Assembly: GCA_963802095.1 (NCBI GenBank) | Contig: CAWDHI010000007.1 | Coordinates: 530,031 to 594,030, forward strand | Direction of reading: 5' to 3' | DNA: 64,000 nucleotides | Source of the DNA: CAVVEQ01 sp963802095 | GTDB lineage: Bacteria > Chloroflexota > Anaerolineae > Anaerolineales > Anaerolineaceae | Shown: positions 1-9,266 of the stretch, piece by piece | How the letters are laid out: each line of letters opens with the position of its first letter | How positions within the stretch are numbered: position 1 is the first letter of the stretch | Made by a program: the position numbers and the translations under genes | The notes under the pieces: generated by a model | Databases searched by the model: none | What the model saw: only the letters and a program-made list of their open reading frames with translations | What the model was told of the DNA's origin: nothing

Positions 1-3000
1 ATCCCCAGGAATAGCGTTTTCCCTGTTCCTTTTCGAGGCCAAGTTCGCGGCGGATATGCGCGTGCAGGTAGTTGGCTGCTGCTTCCGCCATTTGCACGGC
101 CAACCCGTGGGCAAAATACGCCTCGGTGATCTCACCCGCGGTATTCAATACCTCGATCCTTTGGGTGGCTGCCTGACCCACGGTGACAACCTGCAGGGCG
201 ACAACGTCCATTTTCGAAGATCCCTTGGGTAGGAAGTAATCAGAAAGGCAAAGATGTTCCTGGTCACCCTGGCGCGGGAAGGAAAACCGGTTCATTTCCA
301 AAGGGGAGGCGGAAGCCAGGCTGCCGGGGTCAAACAGCACCAGGTCATTACCATCTGCCTGGCAGGGGAAATATCCATACACACCCTGCGGCCGGATCCA
401 CCCGGTGCGCAAGGCTTCCTTTTTCATCTCCTCCAGGCGCAAGGTGAACTTTTCCTCCATTTTCTTCCAGGCGTCCCCATGGGCGTTTTTTGCGCCCCAG
501 GAGAGCCGGTAAAGTTCCTTGAGAGAAAGATGCTCAAAAACTTCTTCGAGGGGCATCTTGTGCACCACGCGCGGACCCCAGGTAGGCGGACGGGGGATGA
601 ACTCTGCTGGCGGGGTGGTGGAACGGATCGTTGCAGGCGCAGACGGTGATTTTACCTGGGACTCGCGTTCAAGCTCCTGGCGGGATTCAGCCAGGTTCTC
701 GGCGAGGAAATCCTGCCTGCTTTGAGGATCGATGAGGCGGTCCACGGTGCTGAGACCTTCGAAAGCATCCTTACAATAGAAAACACCACCCGGGTAAAAG
801 TTTCCATCCTCCACCTGCAGGATACGCCTGCCAAACCGGCGGTTGATGGCAGCCCCACCGATCAGAACAGGAAAATTCAATTTCCGCAGGGAAAGCTCGT
901 TGACTATGGCGGGCATTTGCCGGCTGGTGCTGACAAGCAGCGCGCTCAGACCGATTGCATCGGCATTAACCTCGACGGCTTTCGAAATGATCAGCTCGGC
1001 AGGAACCTGTTTGCCCAGATCGATCACCTCATACCCGTTGTTGGAAAGGATGGTCTTGACCAGGTTTTTGCCGATATCGTGCACATCGCCATAAACCGTG
1101 GCTAAAACAACCCTGCCTTTGGATGCGCCTTCTTTTCTCTCCAGATATTGTTCCAAATGGGTGACCGAAGCTTTCATCACCTCAGCTGATTGCAGAACGA
1201 AAGGCAGGATCAGTTCACCAGCACCGAACCGGTCTCCGACCTCTTTCATGGCGGGTAGAAGCACGGTATTGAGGACATCTATGGCTGCTGCATGTCGTTT
1301 ATGAGATTCAGATGGGGTAACGATTTCATCAATATCCGCTTCCACGCCTTCCTTGATCCGGTGGAGGATCTTGAAGTGCAGCCGCTCTCGCGGATCCATC
1401 CCGGTGAGCTCCGACTTCTGCAACTCGGCACCGGCTCCCTCGGGCAAGGCCTGGAAATGGTTGATCAGATTCTGAAGAGCTTCTGGCGCGCGATTGAAGA
1501 TGAGTGCTTCACCGAGATCGCGTTCCTGGTCGGAAAGATCGGTGTAGGGAGTGATCTGGGCGGGATTCACGATGGCCATATCCAAACCGGCTTGCACAGC
1601 ATGATAGAGCATCAAGCTGTTAAGCACTCCGCGAGCCCGCGAATCCAGCCCAAAGGATACATTGCTAACGCCCAGCGAGGTGAGCACGCCCGGGAGGGCT
1701 GTTTTGATCAGGCGAATGCCTTCGAATGTCTCGAGGGCGGAACGGGAATATTCGGGATCGCCGGTAGCCAGGGTGAAGGTTAACGCGTCGAAGACCAGGT
1801 CCTGGGGGCGAAGGCCATATTTTTCCACCGCCAGAAGATGGATCCGCTGGGCAATCTCCAACTTGCGTTCTGCGGTCTTAGCCATGCCATTTTCATCAAT
1901 GGTCAACGCGATCACTGCAGCGTTGTATTGCCTGGCCAGGGAGAGGATGCGACCTGCTTTTGCCTCGCCACCTTCCAAATGGACGGAATTCAGCAGGCAG
2001 CGTCCGGGATAATTCTTGAGAGCAGTTTCCATCACGTCCGGCTCAGTGCTATCGATAACCAGCGGGATGCGCATCACCGGTGCCAGGATCTTGATCGCTT
2101 TCCGGATCGAATCCGCCTCATCGCTTCGCTCGGTGAGCGCCACACAGAGATCCAACCCGTGCGCGCCGGTATTGACCTGCTGGCGGGCGATGGAGAGGAT
2201 GGCATCGAAGTTTTGATCCAGGATGATCTGTTTGAACTTGGCGCTTCCCTGGGTGTTCAGTCGTTCACCGATAAGGAAGGGGCGGGGTTCCTGCTGCATG
2301 GTCTGCGCCTGGATACTGGAAGCAAGCAACGCGGATTGAAAAACAGGGCGCGGCGGGTTGGCATGCCCGTGAATACGTTCGACAAGCCTGCGGAGGTGCT
2401 CGGGTGTGGTACCGCAGCAACCCCCAACCACATTCACATGATACTTTTCAACGAATTCTCCCAGTGCAGCGGCAAACTCTACAGGTGTCAGCGGGTAAAC
2501 TGCTTCCCCGTCCACGTTGAGAGGCAAACCCGCATTTGGGATGCAGGATACCGGTAGGGGGGATTGGGCGCTGAGCACCTGGATGGGTTCGCGCATATGC
2601 TCCGGTCCTGTGGAACAATTCAACCCGATGACATCGATTGGAAGCCCTTCCAGGATGGTTTGAACGGCGGTGATATCCGTTCCCAAAAGCATTCGACCGG
2701 TTGTATCCAGGGTTACCTGTGCCTGGATGGGCAGGTAAACCCCGGTTTGTTGGAATGCCTGCTGTATTCCGTGAATGGTTGCCTTGACCTCGAGGATATC
2801 CTGCGAAGTTTCGATCAGCAGCAGGTCCACACCCCCGGTGATCAACCCTTCTGCCTGCTCCCTGAAGGTTTCCGAAAGCTCGTCCACGGTGATATTGGAA
2901 AGTTCGGGATCGTTCATTGAAGGCAGTTTGCCGGAGGGGCCGATCGACCCGGCAACGAAGCGGGGATGATCCGGAGTGGAAAGCTCATCGGCAACTTTCC

Positions 3001-3319
3001 GGGCTAGCGCGGCAGCAACGCGATTAATTTCCAGCACTTTATCTGCCAGCGAGTATTCCGTCAGAGTGATGCGGTTGGAGCGGAAGGTGCAAGTCTCGAT
3101 CACATCCACACCGGCTTCAAGGAAGGAACGGTGAACGGAGAGGGGAGCTTGCGGGTAACTGAGGACGAGGTAGTCATTACAACCCTCTGTCCTTTCTCCG
3201 CCGAATTCCTTAACCGTCAGGTTCATTTTTTGCAGGTTGGTACCCATGGCGCCGTCGAAGATCAACACACGCTGTTCAAGCGCATCCAGAAACCTGCGAT
3301 TCGTATATTTTCTTTCCAT
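1..3319 (-). CDS. metH: Cobalamin-dependent methionine synthase, 3' end cut by window
   Basis: This enzyme transfers a methyl group from methyltetrahydrofolate to homocysteine through cobalamin. The reading frame is open from the ATG at 3319 to the window edge (1106 codons). Domains follow MetH order. The N-terminus reads IFDGAMGTNLQ. The zinc site VVGGCCGTTPEHLR lies near residue 300 and marks the homocysteine domain, and a pterin-binding region follows. The cobalamin motif GDVHDIGKNLV, with its lower-ligand His, lies near residue 747. The last visible residues, GKRYSWG, match the start of the conserved patch of the SAM-dependent activation domain, so only a few dozen residues are missing. 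An AGGAGG ribosome site precedes the start. The gene is controlled by the SAM riboswitch upstream. Confidence 0.96.
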   Translation of the reverse strand, partial: MERKYTNRRFLDALEQRVLIFDGAMGTNLQKMNLTVKEFGGERTEGCNDYLVLSYPQAPLSVHRSFLEAGVDVIETCTFRSNRITLTEYSLADKVLEINRVAAALARKVADELSTPDHPRFVAGSIGPSGKLPSMNDPELSNITVDELSETFREQAEGLITGGVDLLLIETSQDILEVKATIHGIQQAFQQTGVYLPIQAQVTLDTTGRMLLGTDITAVQTILEGLPIDVIGLNCSTGPEHMREPIQVLSAQSPLPVSCIPNAGLPLNVDGEAVYPLTPVEFAAALGEFVEKYHVNVVGGCCGTTPEHLRRLVERIHGHANPPRPVFQSALLASSIQAQTMQQEPRPFLIGERLNTQGSAKFKQIILDQNFDAILSIARQQVNTGAHGLDLCVALTERSDEADSIRKAIKILAPVMRIPLVIDSTEPDVMETALKNYPGRCLLNSVHLEGGEAKAGRILSLARQYNAAVIALTIDENGMAKTAERKLEIAQRIHLLAVEKYGLRPQDLVFDALTFTLATGDPEYSRSALETFEGIRLIKTALPGVLTSLGVSNVSFGLDSRARGVLNSLMLYHAVQAGLDMAIVNPAQITPYTDLSDQERDLGEALIFNRAPEALQNLINHFQALPEGAGAELQKSELTGMDPRERLHFKILHRIKEGVEADIDEIVTPSESHKRHAAAIDVLNTVLLPAMKEVGDRFGAGELILPFVLQSAEVMKASVTHLEQYLERKEGASKGRVVLATVYGDVHDIGKNLVKTILSNNGYEVIDLGKQVPAELIISKAVEVNADAIGLSALLVSTSRQMPAIVNELSLRKLNFPVLIGGAAINRRFGRRILQVEDGNFYPGGVFYCKDAFEGLSTVDRLIDPQSRQDFLAENLAESRQELERESQVKSPSAPATIRSTTPPAEFIPRPPTWGPRVVHKMPLEEVFEHLSLKELYRLSWGAKNAHGDAWKKMEEKFTLRLEEMKKEALRTGWIRPQGVYGYFPCQADGNDLVLFDPGSLASASPLEMNRFSFPRQGDQEHLCLSDYFLPKGSSKMDVVALQVVTVGQAATQRIEVLNTAGEITEAYFAHGLAVQMAEAAANYLHAHIRRELGLEKEQGKRYSWG

Positions 3320-3355
3320 GAGCACCTCCTGCCGGGCACACCCCGGTAAGATAAG

Positions 3356-3379
3356 AAAAATCCTCTCTGGATGGAGAGG
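3356..3379 (-). terminator. Intrinsic terminator of the metH SAM riboswitch
   Basis: On the minus strand a CCTCTC/GAGAGG hairpin with a six-base loop is followed directly by a run of T. It lies between the aptamer and the metH ribosome site, as expected for the expression platform of a transcription-attenuating S-box. Confidence 0.85.
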
Positions 3380-3399
3380 GTAGCGTTCTTTCTGCCTGC

Positions 3400-3506
3400 C
3401 TCATCTTCCAGAATTTCCGCGCCTGCGGAATCTGCCGGATTTGGCACCAGCTTTTTCGCGGTTGCCGAGGTTTCGCAGGGCCGGTCCCTCCGCCTCTCTG
3501 GATGAG
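3400..3506 (-). promoter_or_regulatory. SAM-I riboswitch (S-box) upstream of metH
   Basis: Minus-strand leader with nearly all S-box consensus blocks in order: CTCATCCAGAGAGGCGGAGG, GGACCGGCCC, CGGCAACC, GGTGCCAAATCC, and a closing GATGAG that pairs with the opening CTCATC to form P1. The terminator lies just downstream. Binding of S-adenosylmethionine should stabilise P1 and allow termination, lowering metH expression when SAM is plentiful. The aptamer and terminator are visible; the OFF-switch direction is known for the family. Confidence 0.95.
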
Positions 3507-3526
3507 TGAAAACCAGTTCGAATCGT

Positions 3527-3532
3527 ATTCTA
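3527..3532 (-). promoter_or_regulatory. Candidate -10 element for metH leader
   Basis: TAGAAT on the minus strand lies about 20 bases upstream of the S-box aptamer. No good -35 is visible at 17 bp, so this is a weak call based on position. Confidence 0.35.
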
Positions 3533-3602
3533 CCATAAAGCAAGATGGTATGAATCCTGCTTGGATTTGGGGATAAAATAAAGTCGAAACAGGAATGATA
3601 CT

Positions 3603-4007
3603 TTGAAGAAATTTCCCTCAGTTCAATCCATTTTCATTCTCAGCGGCATCCTTGCGGGATGCGGGTTTCTGGGTCTGATAATCCTTATCTTTGCCACGCT
3701 GCCAACCCTGGGTCCACGTTGGCTATTTTTCTTTTTACTGACCCTGCTTGCCATCGGGGTGTCGCTGCCGCTCATCCACTTCCTGCACCGCCGGTTCCCC
3801 AGCGAGCCGCAGGTGAACACCGGCATTCTTCTGCGCCAGGCTATCTGGGTGGGAGTATATGTCGATTTGCTTGTGTGGCTTCAACTGGGGCGAGCCCTGG
3901 ATACCGCCCGGGCGATTTTTATTGCCGTCGGGTTGATCGTGATCGAATTCCTGCTGCGCATGCGGGAGCGCAGCGAGTTTCAACCTCCCAAACCAGCCAA
4001 TGAGTGA
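3603..4007 (+). CDS. Small integral membrane protein of unknown function
   Basis: A 134-residue protein I do not recognise. It has about four hydrophobic segments: near residues 9-30, 40-58, 80-95 and 104-117. The only good start is TTG at 3603, preceded by AGGA. It ends with a short charged tail. Its stop overlaps the selA start by 8 bp (ATGAGTGA), so it is probably translated together with selA. The context suggests co-expression but gives no function. Confidence 0.75.
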   Translation: MKKFPSVQSIFILSGILAGCGFLGLIILIFATLPTLGPRWLFFFLLTLLAIGVSLPLIHFLHRRFPSEPQVNTGILLRQAIWVGVYVDLLVWLQLGRALDTARAIFIAVGLIVIEFLLRMRERSEFQPPKPANE

Positions 4008-5346
4008 TCTGCGTTCCTTGCCATCCGTCGACCGTTTGCTGCGTCATGAGGACGCTGAAACTTTGATAAAGGAGTATGGCAGGCCGCTAACACTGGATTC
4101 CATCCGGGAAACGCTGGATTTCATACGGAAGGGAAAAATCAGTGATAAGAAGAAATGGTCTGAAGAAGAGATACTTGGACAAGCCGGATTACGATTATGG
4201 GATTGGACATTTCCCACCCTCACACCAGTCATCAATGCCACGGGCGTTATCCTGCATACCAATCTCGGCCGTGCGCCCATCACGGATCCTTCTCTTTATA
4301 ACCGAATTTCAGGTTATTCCTCTCTTGAATACGATCTGGGAGAGGGGGGGCGGGGATCACGCTCTGACCACGCTGAAAAGTTGCTGACACGATTAACCGG
4401 GGCGGAGGCTGCACTTGTGGTCAATAACAACGCAGCAGCCGTATTGGTGGCGTTGACCGCACTTTGCAAGCGAAAACGGGTGATCATCTCACGCACGCAA
4501 TTGGTGGAGATTGGGGGGGGGTTCCGGGTGCCTGAGGTGCTGGCGCAGTCAGGTGCCAAAATGGTGGAGATTGGAACCACCAACAAAGTGCACCCTGCTG
4601 ATTATACGGAAGCTTTGCAGGAAGGCGCCGGGGCGATTCTGCGCGCGCACCACTCCAATTACAAGCTGATCGGATTCACCAGTGAGCCTTCGCTGGAGGA
4701 AATGTCCGAGATTGCCCACAGGTATGATACTCTCCTGATCGACGACCTGGGTTCGGGCGCACTGTTGGATACGACACAATTCGGGTTGGCACACGAACCC
4801 ATGGTGCAGGAATCTATGACTGCTGGGGCGGACCTGGTGTGCTTTTCTGGTGATAAGCTATTAGGCGGTCCACAGGCAGGGATCATTATCGGCAAGCGAG
4901 AAATAATCTCGAAGATAAAAAAACATCCCCTGGCAAGGGCGGTACGGATCGATAAATTATCCCTGACGATCCTATGCCGGGTGCTGGATCTGTATCTACG
5001 TGATAGAGCCCTGGAGATTCCGGTATGGAAAATGATCTCCCGGAGCGAAGCGGATCTTGAACAGACTGCCCTGCACTGGAGAAAAAGACTGGGGAAGGGT
5101 GATGTTGTGAAAGGTCAATCCACCGTTGGCGGGGGAAGTCTGCCAGGCGAAACCCTTCCTACCCGGCTTCTTTCTCTGGAGATTACCAAAGTGGATAAAG
5201 CGCTCAGCCTTCTTCGCGCAAACGATCCACCTATCATCGCCCGCATCGAACGTGATAGGATCATATTCGACCCAAGGACGGTCTTCCCCGAGGAAGAGAA
5301 TAAGCTGCTCGAAGGTCTGGAGAAAATATTTTTGAAAGATCTTTGA
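4000..5346 (+). CDS. selA: L-seryl-tRNA(Sec) selenium transferase
   Basis: SelA is a PLP-dependent enzyme that converts seryl-tRNA(Sec) to selenocysteinyl-tRNA(Sec) using selenophosphate. The protein is 448 residues, normal for bacterial SelA. It shows INATGVILHTNLGRAP near residue 80, a DDLGSG segment near 250, and the PLP-lysine motif CFSGDKLLGGPQAG near 285. The start overlaps the preceding membrane gene. No selB, selD or selC is seen in the window, so the rest of the pathway must lie elsewhere. A UGA-containing gene 3.9 kb downstream gives SelA a likely client. Confidence 0.96.
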   Translation: MSDLRSLPSVDRLLRHEDAETLIKEYGRPLTLDSIRETLDFIRKGKISDKKKWSEEEILGQAGLRLWDWTFPTLTPVINATGVILHTNLGRAPITDPSLYNRISGYSSLEYDLGEGGRGSRSDHAEKLLTRLTGAEAALVVNNNAAAVLVALTALCKRKRVIISRTQLVEIGGGFRVPEVLAQSGAKMVEIGTTNKVHPADYTEALQEGAGAILRAHHSNYKLIGFTSEPSLEEMSEIAHRYDTLLIDDLGSGALLDTTQFGLAHEPMVQESMTAGADLVCFSGDKLLGGPQAGIIIGKREIISKIKKHPLARAVRIDKLSLTILCRVLDLYLRDRALEIPVWKMISRSEADLEQTALHWRKRLGKGDVVKGQSTVGGGSLPGETLPTRLLSLEITKVDKALSLLRANDPPIIARIERDRIIFDPRTVFPEEENKLLEGLEKIFLKDL

Positions 5347-5380
5347 ATGAGATTTCATATTTGAAATGGGAGGGAAGGAA

Positions 5381-6616
5381 ATGAGAAGCGACCTGGATGC
5401 CTTGATGAAAAAACAAAAAATCGATGCTATGCTGGTGACAGGACCCACCCAGCACAATGCGTCGATGGTGTATTTCACCGGGCTTGCCCACATCACCACC
5501 GCTTATCTTTTCAAAAAGCGGGGAAAAGCTCCGATTCTGATCCACCCACCCATGGAACGGGATGAAGCAGCCCTCACCGGAATGGCGTTGAAAAGTTTTA
5601 ATGATTATCCTGCTGCTGCCTTCCAAAAGGAAGCCGCTGGAAATGCCGCCAGGCTTTCTGCGCTTCGGCTGAAGAAAATGCTGACGGATGCGGGAATTTC
5701 CAAAGGCAGCCTTGCGCTTTACGGGCAGAATGACCTTGGCAGCGGATGGTCAATTTTTTCCGAACTACAAAAGGAGATGCCTGAACTAACCTTGATCGGT
5801 TTTCCACAGGATGAGTTGTTGATGCAGGCTATGATGACCAAGGAAGAGGATGAGATCGAGCGTATCCGAAAAATGGGGCGCATCACCATCGAGGTGGTCG
5901 CTGAGACTGCGGATTACCTCTCGAGTCGTAAGGTTAAAAAAGGCGTGCTTTTGAAAAAGAATGGGGATCCACTGAAGATCCGGGATGTAAAGCGAAAGAT
6001 CGACCTTTGGCTGGCGGAACGAGGCGCTGAGAATCCAGAATCCACAATTTTCGCCATAGGCAGGGATGCGGGTGTACCGCATTCCTCCGGGAATCCCGAC
6101 GACATCCTGAAAACCGGGCAAACGATCGTTTTTGATATTTTCCCCTGCGAGGCTGGTGGCGGCTACTTCTACGATTTCACCCGCACCTGGTGCATTGGGT
6201 ACGCGACCGACTCCGCCCTGAAGCTCTATTACGACGTCCGGTCCGCCTATCAACAGGTGATGTCTGCTCTCAAACAAGGTGCGCTCTTTTCCGAAAGCCA
6301 GTCTCTCACCTGTGAGATTTTCTATAATCAGGGGCATCCCACCATTCGCGAGGACATTAATACGGAGAGGGGATATGTCCACAGTGTAGGTCATGGGATC
6401 GGGCTGCGGGTCCACGAGAAACCATGGAGCGGTTCCATCTCCACAGCCACCGACTGCTTGCTGGACGGGAGTGTCTTCACCGTGGAACCCGGACTATATT
6501 ACCCGGAGGAGGGTATGGGAGTGCGGCTGGAGGATTCAGTGCTTGCAAGAGCAGATGGTACCTTCGAAATCCTTGCGCCATACCCGTTGGATTTTGTGAT
6601 CCCGGCCAGGAAATGA
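5381..6616 (+). CDS. M24-family metallopeptidase (Xaa-Pro aminopeptidase type)
   Basis: About 411 residues: an N-terminal creatinase-like domain (residues 1-140) and a C-terminal pita-bread M24 domain. All five metal-ligand regions are visible: IVFDIFP and FYDFTRT (Asp, Asp), HSVGHGIGLRVHEKP (His), TVEPGLYY (Glu) and GVRLEDS (Glu). The start is placed at 5381 because a GGGAGGGAAGGAA ribosome site sits directly before it; an in-frame ATG at 5366 would overlap that site. It likely removes N-terminal residues next to proline in the cytoplasm. The substrate cannot be told from sequence. Confidence 0.9.
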   Translation: MRSDLDALMKKQKIDAMLVTGPTQHNASMVYFTGLAHITTAYLFKKRGKAPILIHPPMERDEAALTGMALKSFNDYPAAAFQKEAAGNAARLSALRLKKMLTDAGISKGSLALYGQNDLGSGWSIFSELQKEMPELTLIGFPQDELLMQAMMTKEEDEIERIRKMGRITIEVVAETADYLSSRKVKKGVLLKKNGDPLKIRDVKRKIDLWLAERGAENPESTIFAIGRDAGVPHSSGNPDDILKTGQTIVFDIFPCEAGGGYFYDFTRTWCIGYATDSALKLYYDVRSAYQQVMSALKQGALFSESQSLTCEIFYNQGHPTIREDINTERGYVHSVGHGIGLRVHEKPWSGSISTATDCLLDGSVFTVEPGLYYPEEGMGVRLEDSVLARADGTFEILAPYPLDFVIPARK

Positions 6617-7176
6617 TAAAACCGGAACCGCCCACATTCAAGGATGAAAATGAAAGGATCGAACTTGAGAATTATATTCTTGGGGAACTCAAGAAACGTC
6701 GAAAATCAAATGATGAATTGACCTGGGAGCTCTGCCAGAAAGTCAATTGGAATTGGGCTACAAGCCAAATCTTTATCGAGTCCGTAAGGGAAAAATATTC
6801 CTCCGAACTGGTCAAACACAGCTCCCGGTTCTTTCTATATTTCTACTCGGTTTTAGCACTACTGGGGCTGATCGTGTTTTTATCAAGCCTGGATCGCGGG
6901 GAGGAGGCCTCCCGGATCAACAGCTGCCTTGAGATCACCTTATCCGCAGAACTGCAAAAAGTTTTGGGGACCGAAAAGGTCTCGCAATGTTACGCCTTGG
7001 CGGCCACCGATTTCTTTAATAACCTGGTAAACGGTGGATATCAAAGCCTGCTGATACTTGTCGGGACAATTGGCTTGCTGATATTTATCCTAAGCACAAT
7101 CGGATTGATTGTCACCCTTGTCCGTACCCGCCGGGCTACCGGGGATCAGACCCAACGGATCAAGTATTTCAGCTGA
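6613..7176 (+). CDS. Membrane protein with two transmembrane segments, unknown function
   Basis: A 187-residue protein with no family I recognise. The ATG overlaps the peptidase stop (ATGA), which decides the start. Residues 1-70 are charged and helical. Two hydrophobic segments lie near residues 75-95 and 145-170, with an outside loop of about 50 residues containing two cysteines, which could form a disulfide. It ends with a basic tail. Co-translation with the peptidase is likely; the role is unknown. Confidence 0.75.
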   Translation: MIKPEPPTFKDENERIELENYILGELKKRRKSNDELTWELCQKVNWNWATSQIFIESVREKYSSELVKHSSRFFLYFYSVLALLGLIVFLSSLDRGEEASRINSCLEITLSAELQKVLGTEKVSQCYALAATDFFNNLVNGGYQSLLILVGTIGLLIFILSTIGLIVTLVRTRRATGDQTQRIKYFS

Positions 7177-7236
7177 ACCGGTGGGTGATAAAACACACTT
7201 GGCAGGTGAAACCAGAAACACGGTAAAATTGGGGTA

Positions 7237-8301
7237 ATGAGCGCGCAGCTTCCACTTGGTAGCGAAAAACCGAACAAACCGTTCAATGCGAGGATCCTCG
7301 GAATCGAGACATCCTGTGATGAAACCGCGGCTTCCGTGGTGGAAAATGGACGACATGTCCTTTCCAGCATCGTAGCCAGCCAGGCAGAGATGCACGCCAA
7401 GTTTGGCGGTGTCTACCCGGAGGTGGCGTCCCGACAGCATATCCGCACGATCCATCCCGTGATCGACCAAGCTCTGGTGCAGGCACACCTCGGGATCGGT
7501 GATATCGATGCGATCGCAGTCACCCGCGGTCCGGGTTTGGCAGGATCGCTGGTGGTGGGGGTCAACGCCGCCAAGGGAATGGCACTGGGGAGAAATCTCC
7601 CACTCATGGGTGTCAACCACCTAGAGGGGCATATCTATTCTGCCTGGGCGATCCCAGAAGGCAGCCTGGAGCCGCCCAAGACACCGAATTTCCCTCTGAT
7701 GGCTCTCCTCGTCTCCGGCGGGCACACCGAACTAAATTTAATGACCGACCACCTGACCTATAAACGGCTTGGCGGAACCACAGATGACGCAGCCGGAGAA
7801 GCGTTTGACAAGGTAGCCCGCCTCCTTTCTCTGCCTTACCCGGGGGGACCATCCATTCAGAAAGTCTCCGTCATCGGAGATCCCAAAGCTTTTACTTTCC
7901 CCAGAGCGCGCCTTGAAGGCAGCTGGGATTTTTCCTTTAGCGGGATCAAGACCGCCGTACTGCGGGTTGTGCGAAAGCTGGAAGAGGAAAACCAGCCTCT
8001 GCCGATTGAAGATCTCGCGGCGAGTTTCCAGGCTGCGGTGGTGGATACACTCTTCACAAAAACGATGGATGCGGCAAGGAAATACCAGGTGAAGGAAATT
8101 GTTGTCGCGGGAGGGGTCTCGGCAAACAAGGTATTGCGCGAAGCTTTCCTGGGACAAACCGAGTTTAAAGTGCATATCCCGCCATTATCACTTTGTACCG
8201 ATAACGCGGTAATGATCGCTACTGCGGGATATTATCATTTTCTCCGCGGAGACCGCTCTCCACTTGATTTCGATGTCTTGCCAAATTGGCCACTCTCCTG
8301 A
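7237..8301 (+). CDS. tsaD: tRNA threonylcarbamoyladenosine transferase TsaD
   Basis: TsaD transfers the threonylcarbamoyl group to A37 of tRNAs that read ANN codons, together with TsaB and TsaE. The 354-residue protein has the ASKHA ATPase fold signature: GIETSCDETAAS at the N-terminus, the metal-binding HLEGHIYSAW, LVSGGHTEL, GEAFDKVARL, and GGVSANKVLREAF near the C-terminus. Length is typical. TsaB, TsaC and TsaE are not in the window. Confidence 0.97.
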   Translation: MSAQLPLGSEKPNKPFNARILGIETSCDETAASVVENGRHVLSSIVASQAEMHAKFGGVYPEVASRQHIRTIHPVIDQALVQAHLGIGDIDAIAVTRGPGLAGSLVVGVNAAKGMALGRNLPLMGVNHLEGHIYSAWAIPEGSLEPPKTPNFPLMALLVSGGHTELNLMTDHLTYKRLGGTTDDAAGEAFDKVARLLSLPYPGGPSIQKVSVIGDPKAFTFPRARLEGSWDFSFSGIKTAVLRVVRKLEEENQPLPIEDLAASFQAAVVDTLFTKTMDAARKYQVKEIVVAGGVSANKVLREAFLGQTEFKVHIPPLSLCTDNAVMIATAGYYHFLRGDRSPLDFDVLPNWPLS

Positions 8302-8340
8302 TGGCACTAAACTGTAACCATTTCCGGATAAGATCATCCA

Positions 8341-8946
8341 ATGAATGAAATAAACATCAAGGCTGAGAAGCTCTCTCTGGATGCTTTACGGATCGGGGAT
8401 AGGGCAGAAATTGCAGTCATGGTGGAGATATTTATGGACCCGGTGTACAGGTTGGCATTGCGAATGACCGGGAGCGAACAGGATGCGGAGGATATCACCC
8501 AGGAAACCTTCATCAAGGTGATCAAATCCCTCCCGGATTTTGAAGGTAGATCGCAGCTGGCCACATGGATCTACCGGATCGCCATGAATGAATCGTTGAT
8601 GAACCTGCGGCGAAGAAAACCTGCCGATAGCACCGTGGAGATCGATGCCAGAACAGACGAGGAGGATGGCGCAGAGATCGAGATCACCGATTGGGCTGCA
8701 CAACCCGAGGCAGAACTCCTGGATTCGGAAGGGAAGCAGCAGTTGGATCTCGCCATTGCCAGGCTGCCGGAAAGCATGCGAAGTGTATTTACGTTACGAG
8801 ATTTGCAGGGGCTTTCCATTGAAGAAACTGCTTCGGTTCTTGGGATCAGTATCCCAAATGTGAAAACCAGGCTGCTCCGGGCTCGCTTAAAATTACGACA
8901 GGATCTAAGCCTTTACCACCGCGAACGGCTGGATAGGAGTGATTGA
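8341..8946 (+). CDS. ECF-type RNA polymerase sigma factor
   Basis: A 201-residue sigma-70 family protein. Region 2 has the sequence AEDITQETFIKVIKSLPDF and region 4 has LRDLQGLSIEETASVLGIS with a helix-turn-helix. A linker of about 50 acidic residues separates them. It is followed at once by a zinc-type anti-sigma gene, then by two thiol-redox genes. I infer that the pair controls a redox or thiol-stress regulon, perhaps including the genes downstream. Confidence 0.93.
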   Translation: MNEINIKAEKLSLDALRIGDRAEIAVMVEIFMDPVYRLALRMTGSEQDAEDITQETFIKVIKSLPDFEGRSQLATWIYRIAMNESLMNLRRRKPADSTVEIDARTDEEDGAEIEITDWAAQPEAELLDSEGKQQLDLAIARLPESMRSVFTLRDLQGLSIEETASVLGISIPNVKTRLLRARLKLRQDLSLYHRERLDRSD

Positions 8947-8947
8947 T

Positions 8948-9211
8948 ATGAGTCAAACAACAGAATGCCAGAAATTACTTGGAGAGCTTTCCAATCTGAT
9001 CGATGGAACACTCAGCCCGGAACTCTGTTCCGAACTGGAGGCACACCTGAAGGAGTGCACGAACTGCAGGATCGTTGTGAACACCACCCGGAAAACCATC
9101 GACCTTTACCATGTGGAAGAATCCAAAATGGGGATGCCGGAACCTGCGCGGGAAAAACTATGGAAGCGGTTGGAACTCGGGGATTTCACGTCCGAAGGAA
9201 AGTCTCTGTAA
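8948..9211 (+). CDS. Zinc-finger (zf-HC2) anti-sigma factor
   Basis: An 87-residue soluble protein with the zinc-binding pattern His33-x3-Cys37-x2-Cys40 typical of ZAS anti-sigma factors, plus an extra Cys7. There is no transmembrane segment, so it is a cytosolic sensor type. The ATG at 8948 with GGAG upstream is preferred over the GTG at 8939. The start lies one base after the sigma stop, which suggests coupled translation. In the family, oxidation of the Cys pair releases zinc and the sigma factor. That mechanism is inferred here. Confidence 0.85.
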   Translation: MSQTTECQKLLGELSNLIDGTLSPELCSELEAHLKECTNCRIVVNTTRKTIDLYHVEESKMGMPEPAREKLWKRLELGDFTSEGKSL

Positions 9212-9266
9212 CTTTTTCCAAAACCGGCCATCATAAAAATGATTAACTAAAAACAAGGATAATTTT

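Noticed and set aside
254..3349. Many plus-strand open frames of 60-240 codons
   Set aside because: They are shadows of the minus-strand metH frame, which is continuous and carries all MetH motifs.
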